The notes below the pieces were generated by a model. That model made no database searches and was not told where the DNA came from. It saw only the letters and a list, made by a program, of their open reading frames with translations. DNA of 64,000 nt from Flemingiibacterium sp964430755. GTDB lineage: Bacteria > Bacillota > Clostridia > Oscillospirales > CAG-272. This document shows positions 57,907 through 64,000 of the stretch, piece after piece. The translations under genes were made by a program, and so were the position numbers. The DNA lies in contig CAYSFT010000005.1 in assembly GCA_964430755.1 (NCBI GenBank), positions 5,115 through 69,114 of the forward strand, read 5' to 3'. Numbering within the stretch: position 1 is the first letter of the stretch; each line of letters starts with the position of its first letter.

Positions 57907-60531
57907 ATGTCACCACATTCCACAGAGCTTTCCGAGCTTATAAAATCGCTTGAGAGCTCCGATAACGGTTTAACCGATGAAAAAGCGTCGGCTTTACTCG
58001 AAAAGTACGGAAAAAACAAGCTTCGCGAAAAAAAGAAAAAGACCATACTTCAGCGTTTCTTCGAGCAGTTCAAGGACGTTATGATCATGATACTTATCGC
58101 GGCGGCTGTTGTATCCTTTGTAATAGCTTGTGTTGAACAGAATCCAAAGGAATTTTTTGAGCCTGCTTTGATACTTCTGATAGTCGTTCTGAACGCTATT
58201 ATGGGTGTTGTTCAGGAATCGAAGGCAGAAAAATCGCTTGAGGCTCTGCAGAATTTATCGGCACCCCATGCGAGAGTTATCCGCGGCGGCAAAGAGGAAA
58301 TTATTGACGCTGCCGATCTTGTTCCCGGTGATATTATTAAAATAGAAGCCGGAGACTTTGTTCCTGCTGACGCTCGTCTCATTTCATCATCATCTCTTAA
58401 ATCCGAGGAATCTGCGCTGACCGGTGAATCTGTTCCGTCAGAAAAGGATGCGAACGCAGTCGTTGCCGAGGATTCGCCTCTCGGTGACCGCAAGAACATG
58501 ATATATTCCGGATGTTCCGTGTCTTACGGTTCAGGTAAGGCTATAGTTACAGGCACGGGTATGAGCACCGAAATGGGTAAGATCGCCGGACTTCTTGAGG
58601 GCGAGAGCGACGGTCAGACTCCGCTTCAGAGAAAGCTCGCACAGCTGGGTAAGTATCTCGGCTTCGTAGCGCTTGGTGCTTGTGCAGTTATCTTTGTTAT
58701 CGGTCTTATAAATAACCTTGATCCGATGGATATGTTCATGACTGCGGTTTCACTTGCAGTTTCCGCTATTCCCGAGGGACTTCCGGCTATTGTTACAGTC
58801 GTCCTTTCGATCGGTGTACAGCGCATGGTTAAGCGCAACGCTATCATTCGTCGTCTGCCTGCTGTCGAAACGCTCGGAAGTGCATCTGTAATTTGTTCGG
58901 ATAAAACAGGTACTCTCACACAGAACCGTATGACTCTCGTTCGCGGTTGGCTTGCAAACGGAAACTTATCCGAAGATATAACCGATGACAACAGCGAGGA
59001 CATGCGCCGTCTTATAAAGCTTGGTGCACTCTGCTGTGACGGTTCGGTCGTTTTTGAAAATGACGGCACAGTCAAGCACATCGGTGACCCCACGGAAACC
59101 TCCATCGTTTTTGCCGCAACTCGTAACGGCATGCACAAGGACGAGATTAACGCTGAATGTCCGCGTGTGTTCGATCTTCCGTTCGACTCCGACCGTAAGC
59201 TTATGACCACAGTCAACAAGATCGGCGACAAGCTGACTGTTATCACCAAGGGTGCATATGATATGCTTATCGAGCGTTGCACCTCGGGTGACATTGACAC
59301 ATCTCGCCGTGTGTGCGAGGAAATGAGCTCCGATGCGCTCCGTGTTATTGCAGTTGCCATCAAGGAGATTGATGCACTTCCCGAAAATCCCGATAGCGAC
59401 ACGCTCGAAAATGGGCTTACGCTTATCGGTCTTGTCGGCATGATAGACCCGCCGCGTAATGAGGCACGTGACGCTGTTGCTGTTTGTAAGAGCGCGGGAA
59501 TCCGTCCCGTTATGATCACGGGTGACCACGTTATAACAGCCACTGCGATTGCAAAGGATCTTGGCATATACAATGAGGGCGATGAGGCTGTCACCGGTGC
59601 AGAACTTCAGAAGATGAGCGATGAGGAGCTTGATCAGCGTATACGAAAAATCTCCGTTTATGCACGTGTATCGCCCGAGGATAAGATCCGCATTGTCAAG
59701 GCATGGCAGAAGCAGGACGAGGTCGTTTCGATGACCGGTGACGGCGTAAACGATGCTCCTGCGCTTAAAGCTGCAGATATCGGCTGTGCAATGGGTATAA
59801 CCGGCACAGACGTTGCCAAGGGTGCGGCTGATATGACGCTTACTGACGATAATTTCGCTACAATCGTTGATGCTGTTCGTGAGGGACGCGGTATTTACGC
59901 AAATATCCGTAAGGTTGTCGGATATCTCCTCGGAACAAACATCGGCGAGGTGTTCACTGTATTTTTTGCGATGATTCTTTGGCACGCAACACCGCTGCTT
60001 TCAATGCAGCTTCTCTGGATCAACCTCGTAACAGACTCACTTCCGGCAATCGCGCTCGGTATGGAGCCCGTTGAAAAGGATATCATGCAGAGTAAGCCCA
60101 AGCCCAAGAAAGAGGGAATCTTCGCTCACGGTCTCGGTATTCAGGTTGTACTTCAGGGCATCATGTTCGCGGCACTGACGCTTTCCGGTTACTATATCGG
60201 TGAGAATATCATCGCTCCGACTCTCGCACTTGATCCTGCTCATGCCGGTCAGACAATGGCGTTTATTATACTTGCGATGACACAGGTCTTCCAGTCATTC
60301 AATATGCGCTCGAATAAGTCGCTCTTTAAGATCGGTCCGTTTACAAACAAGACTCTCAATTTAGCGGCACTTTCGTCGTTCGTATTGACTGCGCTCGTTG
60401 CGCTTACGCCTATTAACTCGGCGTTTGGTCTTGTTCTTCTCAAGCCTGTTCACTATCTGATCGCGCTTGGTCTTGCATTCGTTCCGACTGTTATAACAGA
60501 GCTTTTAAAGGCATTTAAAATTGTTAAGTGA
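57907..60531 (+). CDS. Calcium-type P2 cation-transporting ATPase
   Basis: This encodes 874 residues. Domains in order: the N-terminal cation-ATPase domain (GLTDEKASALLEKYGKNKL), membrane helices, actuator SALTGESVPSEK, AIPEGLPAIVTVVLS (ion-site PEGL in the fourth helix), CSDKTGTLTQNRM (phosphorylated Asp), GLVGMIDPPR, SMTGDGVNDAPALKAADIG and six C-terminal helices. PEGL and overall length place it with SERCA/PMCA-type calcium exporters. AAGGAGG lies upstream. It ends 4 bases into the frame before dat. Confidence 0.92.
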   Translation: MSPHSTELSELIKSLESSDNGLTDEKASALLEKYGKNKLREKKKKTILQRFFEQFKDVMIMILIAAAVVSFVIACVEQNPKEFFEPALILLIVVLNAIMGVVQESKAEKSLEALQNLSAPHARVIRGGKEEIIDAADLVPGDIIKIEAGDFVPADARLISSSSLKSEESALTGESVPSEKDANAVVAEDSPLGDRKNMIYSGCSVSYGSGKAIVTGTGMSTEMGKIAGLLEGESDGQTPLQRKLAQLGKYLGFVALGACAVIFVIGLINNLDPMDMFMTAVSLAVSAIPEGLPAIVTVVLSIGVQRMVKRNAIIRRLPAVETLGSASVICSDKTGTLTQNRMTLVRGWLANGNLSEDITDDNSEDMRRLIKLGALCCDGSVVFENDGTVKHIGDPTETSIVFAATRNGMHKDEINAECPRVFDLPFDSDRKLMTTVNKIGDKLTVITKGAYDMLIERCTSGDIDTSRRVCEEMSSDALRVIAVAIKEIDALPENPDSDTLENGLTLIGLVGMIDPPRNEARDAVAVCKSAGIRPVMITGDHVITATAIAKDLGIYNEGDEAVTGAELQKMSDEELDQRIRKISVYARVSPEDKIRIVKAWQKQDEVVSMTGDGVNDAPALKAADIGCAMGITGTDVAKGAADMTLTDDNFATIVDAVREGRGIYANIRKVVGYLLGTNIGEVFTVFFAMILWHATPLLSMQLLWINLVTDSLPAIALGMEPVEKDIMQSKPKPKKEGIFAHGLGIQVVLQGIMFAALTLSGYYIGENIIAPTLALDPAHAGQTMAFIILAMTQVFQSFNMRSNKSLFKIGPFTNKTLNLAALSSFVLTALVALTPINSAFGLVLLKPVHYLIALGLAFVPTVITELLKAFKIVK

Positions 60532-60548
60532 ATTTTTTGAGGTGGACT

Positions 60549-61397
60549 ATGAAAAATTTGGGGTATTATAATGGCAAATATGATTCGCTTGACGAAATGA
60601 CAGTGCCTTTTAACGACCGTGTGCATTTCTTCGGTGACGGCGTTTATGAGGCGACTCTCGCTAGAAACTATAAGATATATGCGCTTGATGAGCATATCGA
60701 CAGACTTTACAGAAGTGCTTCTATGGTGGACATTAATATTTCCGAGACAAAGGACGAAATGAAGCAAATTCTTTCAGAGCTTGTCAAAAAGCTTGATGAT
60801 CCGGACCAGCTTGTTTATTGGCAGGTTACAAGAGGCATACAGGCGAGAAATCACACCTATCCCGATGATATGAAAGGTAATCTTTGGGTGGTTTTAAAGT
60901 CTGCGAAGATCAAGGATATTTATCAACCGATTGAAGTTATTACTGCACCCGACACGAGATTTTTACACTGTAATATCAAAACGCTCAACCTGCTTCCTGC
61001 GGTTATGTACGCGCAACAGGCAGCGCGAAGCGGTGTTTATGAAACCATTCTTTACCGTGAGGGCGGCAGAGTTACAGAATGTTCACACTCAAATGTGCAC
61101 ATTATCACAAAGGACGGCGTTTTCAAAACGGCACCGACAGACAATCTTATTCTTCCGGGAATTGCACGTGCGCATCTTATAAAGGCTTGCGGCGAGGTCG
61201 GAATCCCTGTTAACGAAACTCCGTTCTCGCTTGCGGAAATGATGGAAGCGAATGAGGTTATTGTTTCCTCGTCGACTGCACCGATAAGATTTTGCAGCAC
61301 CGTTGACGGCAAGGCGGTAGGCGGACGCTCACCGGAAATTCTGAAAAAGCTTCAGGAGTGGGTAATGTCAGATTTTCATAAGGAAACCGATATATAA
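60549..61397 (+). CDS. dat: D-amino-acid aminotransferase
   Basis: This encodes 282 residues from ATG 60549, with GAGGTGG 5 bases upstream. Fold-type IV PLP enzyme: FFGDGVYEATLARNYKIYAL, HIDRLYRSASMVDI, HCNIKTLNLLPAVMYAQQA (PLP Lys) and VTECSHSNVHII (Glu on the pyridine nitrogen). It interconverts D-alanine and D-glutamate precursors for peptidoglycan. A branched-chain transaminase is the alternative, but the NIKTLNLL text favours Dat. Confidence 0.88.
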   Translation: MKNLGYYNGKYDSLDEMTVPFNDRVHFFGDGVYEATLARNYKIYALDEHIDRLYRSASMVDINISETKDEMKQILSELVKKLDDPDQLVYWQVTRGIQARNHTYPDDMKGNLWVVLKSAKIKDIYQPIEVITAPDTRFLHCNIKTLNLLPAVMYAQQAARSGVYETILYREGGRVTECSHSNVHIITKDGVFKTAPTDNLILPGIARAHLIKACGEVGIPVNETPFSLAEMMEANEVIVSSSTAPIRFCSTVDGKAVGGRSPEILKKLQEWVMSDFHKETDI

Positions 61398-61426
61398 AAA
61401 GATGGCACAGCATTAAACGCTGTGCC
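61396..61426 (-). terminator. Terminator of the MATE gene, between convergent genes
   Basis: GGCACAGC (61404-61411) and GCTGTGCC (61419-61426). Minus side ATCTTTTTATA. Confidence 0.75.
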
Positions 61427-61438
61427 GATTCTATTAGG

Positions 61439-62782
61439 TTACATATATTTATATTTTTTTCGCTTCAGGATGATGAACACTACGGTTACAACAAGCGACA
61501 ACGCCTCAGCCGCAACCACAGCGAGCCAGATGCCGTCAAGCTTATATTCCGCCGGTAAAATTGCAGGTATAACGAGCAGAGATGCTATCTGAAAAACGAG
61601 CGTTCGAAGAAACGATATTGCCGCAGACACAGGACCGTCATTGAGAGCAGTGAAGAACGCCGAGCCGAAAATATTGAAGCCGCAAATGAGATATGAAATT
61701 GAATAGAGCATCAGTGCACGGATCGTCATATCAAGAAGTGCTTTATCGTAGCCAACAAATATGAGCGAGAGAGGATGTGCGCCAATCTCTGCGAGTGCCG
61801 TTAAAGCGAGGGCGAACACGGATATAATAACGAGGCTCTTGCCAAAAAGATTTTTGAGCTCGTTAAAGTTTCCTGCGCCGTAATGATAACCTATGATCGG
61901 CGTCACTGCTAGTGCGTAACCGATGAATACCGCGATGAAAATAAATGAGATGTACATGATAACGCCGTATGCAGATACGCCCGATTCACCGACCAGCTGT
62001 ATTAACTGGAAATTATAAAGCATATTGACGACCGAGAGGGAAATATTGGTCACAAACTCAGACGAGCCGTTTGTGCAGGTGCGCAGAAGTGCCATACCGT
62101 CAAAACGAAATCTGACAAGGTGAAGAACCGAATTTTTCGGGCGAAGAAAGTATACAAACGGAACAACGCCGCCGACAAGCTGACTTACCGCAGTTGCAAT
62201 TGCCGCACCCTCAAGTCCCCAATTAAAAACCGCAACGAACAGTGCGTCGAGCACCATATTCGTACATCCTGCCGCTACTGTTACAAAAAGTCCGAGCTTG
62301 GGCTTTTCGGCGGTTATCAGAAAGCTCTGAAAAATATTCATTAGCATAAATGCAGGAAGTGCGGGAAGAATGTAGCGACCGTATGTGACGCAGTAGTCAA
62401 TCATCTCGCCCTCAGCGCCAAGAAATATTGATATCGGGCGAAGAAAAATAATTGCGATGATGGCAACAATAACAGCAAGCCCTATTGTCAGATAAATAAG
62501 CATTGAGAAAAGGCTCTTTGCGCGCTCATTCTCACCCTCACCGAGTGTTTTTGAAACGAGGGCACTGCCGCCTGTTCCGATCATGAAGCCGATCGCGCCG
62601 CATATCATCAAAAACGGCATGATGAGGTTTATTGCCGCGAACTGCGACTGTCCGACAAAGTTTGAAACAAAAATACCGTCCACAACGCCGTAAATCGATG
62701 TGAATATCATCATGATGATCGACGGAAAGGCGAAGCGAAGCAGTTTTTTATACGTAAAGTGATCCGAGAGCTGAATGTGCAT
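61439..62782 (-). CDS. MATE-family efflux transporter
   Basis: This encodes 447 residues from ATG 62782, with AAGGAG upstream. Twelve hydrophobic helices. MATE-like text: RFAFPSIIMMIFTSIYGVVD, GTGGSALVSKTLGEGENERA near residue 75, and a second half starting near 230. It resembles the MepA/DinF branch. Substrates (drugs or cations) are not readable. Confidence 0.86.
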   Translation of the reverse strand: MHIQLSDHFTYKKLLRFAFPSIIMMIFTSIYGVVDGIFVSNFVGQSQFAAINLIMPFLMICGAIGFMIGTGGSALVSKTLGEGENERAKSLFSMLIYLTIGLAVIVAIIAIIFLRPISIFLGAEGEMIDYCVTYGRYILPALPAFMLMNIFQSFLITAEKPKLGLFVTVAAGCTNMVLDALFVAVFNWGLEGAAIATAVSQLVGGVVPFVYFLRPKNSVLHLVRFRFDGMALLRTCTNGSSEFVTNISLSVVNMLYNFQLIQLVGESGVSAYGVIMYISFIFIAVFIGYALAVTPIIGYHYGAGNFNELKNLFGKSLVIISVFALALTALAEIGAHPLSLIFVGYDKALLDMTIRALMLYSISYLICGFNIFGSAFFTALNDGPVSAAISFLRTLVFQIASLLVIPAILPAEYKLDGIWLAVVAAEALSLVVTVVFIILKRKKYKYM

Positions 62783-62813
62783 TTTTATCTCCTTAAGAAT
62801 GTGTACGATGACT

Positions 62814-62842
62814 ATTATACTTGATTTACAATAAAAAGTCAA
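62814..62842 (-). promoter_or_regulatory. Promoter of the MATE gene
   Basis: On the minus strand, TTGACT (62837-62842), a 17-bp spacer and TATAAT (62814-62819). Confidence 0.75.
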
Positions 62843-62873
62843 GCATTGGACCATATTTTTTATTTTATGCTAC

Positions 62874-62902
62874 TTGAAATTTTACATGATTTGTGATATG
62901 AT
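62874..62902 (+). promoter_or_regulatory. Promoter of the GMP synthase gene
   Basis: TTGAAA (62874-62879), a 17-bp spacer and TATGAT (62897-62902). The leader is short, about 60 nt, with no purine riboswitch seen. Confidence 0.68.
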
Positions 62903-62970
62903 ATATAAGTAAAGAACAAATCGGCGACGATTCACACGTTTGCCGTCAATAAAAACGGAGGAATTTTATT

Positions 62971-63957
62971 ATGAACAATGTACGTCCGGAATCAATGGCT
63001 CGCATCAATACACGCGAACTTGCTGACAAATTTATCGAAGAACAGGTTGCAGAGGTCCGCGCGCAGGTAGGCGACAAAAAGGTGCTTTTGGCTCTTTCAG
63101 GTGGTGTTGACAGCTCTGTTGTTGCCGCACTCCTCATTAAGGCTATCGGAAAGCAGCTCGTTTGTGTACACGTTAACCACGGTCTTATGCGTAAAGGCGA
63201 GAGCGAGCAGGTTATCGAAATCTTCAAGAACGGTCTTGACGCTAACCTCGTTTACGTTGACGCGACCGACAGATTCCTCGATTTATTGGCAGGCGTTGCC
63301 GATCCCGAAAAGAAACGTAAGATCATCGGCGGCGAATTTATCAAGGTATTCGACGAGGAAGCAAAGAAGCTCGACGGTATCTCGTTCCTCGCGCAGGGAA
63401 CTATTTATCCCGATATCCTCGAATCCAACGGTAAGAAGGCTGTAAAGGCGCATCACAACGTCGGTGGACTTCCCGAATATATGACATTTGAGCTGGTTGA
63501 ACCCATCAAGCTTCTCTTTAAGGATGAAGTACGCGAGGTGGGCAGAGCACTCGGTCTGCCGGATGAGATGGTTGACCGTCAGCCGTTCCCGGGACCCGGA
63601 CTTGGTGTACGCTGCCTTGGCGCGATCACACGTGACAGACTCCATGCGCTTCGTGAGGCAGACGCAATTCTCCGTGAGGAATTTGACAAGAGCGGTCTTG
63701 CAAAGCACGTATGGCAGTTCTTTATCTCGATGCCCGACATGAAGAGTGTTGGCGTCAGAAACAGCGAGCGTTACGAGGGTTGGCCTGCAATCATCCGCGC
63801 CGTAAACTCCAAGGACGCTATGACTGCGACCATCGAGGAGATCCCGTACTCCGTTCTCCACACCATCACAAACAGAATCATAACCGAGGTTGAAGGCGTT
63901 AACCGTGTACTCTATGATCTCACGCCCAAGCCTACCGGTACTATTGAGTGGGAATAA
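62971..63957 (+). CDS. guaA: GMP synthase ATP-pyrophosphatase subunit, no amidotransferase domain
   Basis: This encodes 328 residues. The ATP-PPase loop is LLALSGGVDSSVVAALL (residues 44-60), followed by CVHVNHGLMRKGE, FLAQGTIYPDILES, KAHHNVGGLPEYM and PFPGPGLGVRCLGAITRDR, then the C-terminal dimerisation domain ending GTIEWE. Standard bacterial GuaA is about 515 residues with an N-terminal class I glutaminase. That domain is absent, and the leader shows no trace of it. GGAGGA precedes the ATG, confirming the start. It is split as in archaea; ammonia may come from a separate subunit or directly. Confidence 0.92.
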   Translation: MNNVRPESMARINTRELADKFIEEQVAEVRAQVGDKKVLLALSGGVDSSVVAALLIKAIGKQLVCVHVNHGLMRKGESEQVIEIFKNGLDANLVYVDATDRFLDLLAGVADPEKKRKIIGGEFIKVFDEEAKKLDGISFLAQGTIYPDILESNGKKAVKAHHNVGGLPEYMTFELVEPIKLLFKDEVREVGRALGLPDEMVDRQPFPGPGLGVRCLGAITRDRLHALREADAILREEFDKSGLAKHVWQFFISMPDMKSVGVRNSERYEGWPAIIRAVNSKDAMTATIEEIPYSVLHTITNRIITEVEGVNRVLYDLTPKPTGTIEWE

Positions 63958-63960
63958 TAC

Positions 63961-63995
63961 AAAACCCTCGAAAAAGCCTTATTTTACAGGGTTTT
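63961..63995 (+). terminator. Terminator-like hairpin after guaA, at the window edge
   Basis: AAAACCCT (63961-63968) and AGGGTTTT (63988-63995) form an 8-bp stem; the downstream T-run is beyond or absent. Confidence 0.55.
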
Positions 63996-64000
63996 CGGAG

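Noticed and set aside
62903..62970. Purine riboswitch upstream of the GMP synthase
   Set aside because: The leader is only about 60 nt, and the three-way junction core with its conserved loops is not seen.

Overview
This window looks like the chromosome of an anaerobic, spore-forming member of the Clostridia, probably a gut or rumen polysaccharide degrader of the Oscillospiraceae/Ruminococcaceae type. The evidence is the near-consensus promoters with strong AGGAGG-type ribosome sites, SpoVT and a SpoIID-like protein, an IspH-ribosomal protein S1 fusion next to cmk and plsC, formate-tetrahydrofolate ligase, acetate kinase, a long-form HPF, an RNase M5-like protein, and many carbohydrate-active proteins. 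The taxon is inferred from gene content; no rRNA is present.

Layout. 1-6.1 kb: a partial multi-module carbohydrate-binding protein, then two paralogous putative glycosidases, one secreted with a binding module and one cytoplasmic. 6.1-8.4 kb: spoVT, a coupled small ORF and an MFS transporter. 8.5-11.9 kb: a lipoprotein gene whose terminator is split by a 1.9-kb transposase-less mobile element carrying an XRE-TPR regulator. 12-19 kb: a truncated oxidoreductase remnant, coaE, a lytic transglycosylase, an M18 aminopeptidase, a KDPG aldolase-VOC fusion, a SASA-type esterase, an MBL hydrolase, a small Cys-rich protein and a trehalase-family hydrolase. 19.3-25.9 kb: two tRNA-Ser genes, secG with a repetitive tail, rnr, a DUF1934-like gene, holA, an RNase M5-like gene and gtrA. 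25.9-29.1 kb: copper ATPase, copper chaperone and hpf. 29-39.9 kb: a propeller glycosidase, asd, purD, an RpiR regulator, a flavoprotein, cmk-plsC-ispH/S1 and a methyltransferase. 40-46.8 kb: an AbrB-zinc protein, a CapA lipoprotein, a lipid kinase, a SpoIID-like protein, citrate synthase and rplM-rpsI. 46.8-47.6 kb: a gene-free stretch with three predicted small RNA genes in tandem on the minus strand. 47.6-64 kb: a lipoprotein hydrolase, ackA, tmcAL, an M20 peptidase, purE-purN, a CDP-alcohol phosphatidyltransferase, fhs-tsaE-tsaB-rpiB, a Ca2+-type ATPase, a D-amino-acid aminotransferase, a MATE exporter and a GMP synthase lacking its amidotransferase domain.

Two non-routine systems stand out. 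The first is the mobile cassette at 9937-11846. It has 37-bp inverted ends, a 9-bp target duplication (CCTTCGGGG), inward-facing terminators at both ends and a regulator as its only clear cargo; removing it restores a perfect UUCG-loop terminator. The second is the small-RNA array at 46.88-47.53 kb. Each unit has its own promoter, a closing 10-bp stem and a U-run, and two units share a conserved internal hairpin. Most other content is housekeeping, with several fusions or split genes worth checking.

All calls come from reading the sequence and from recalled family motifs; no database search was run.
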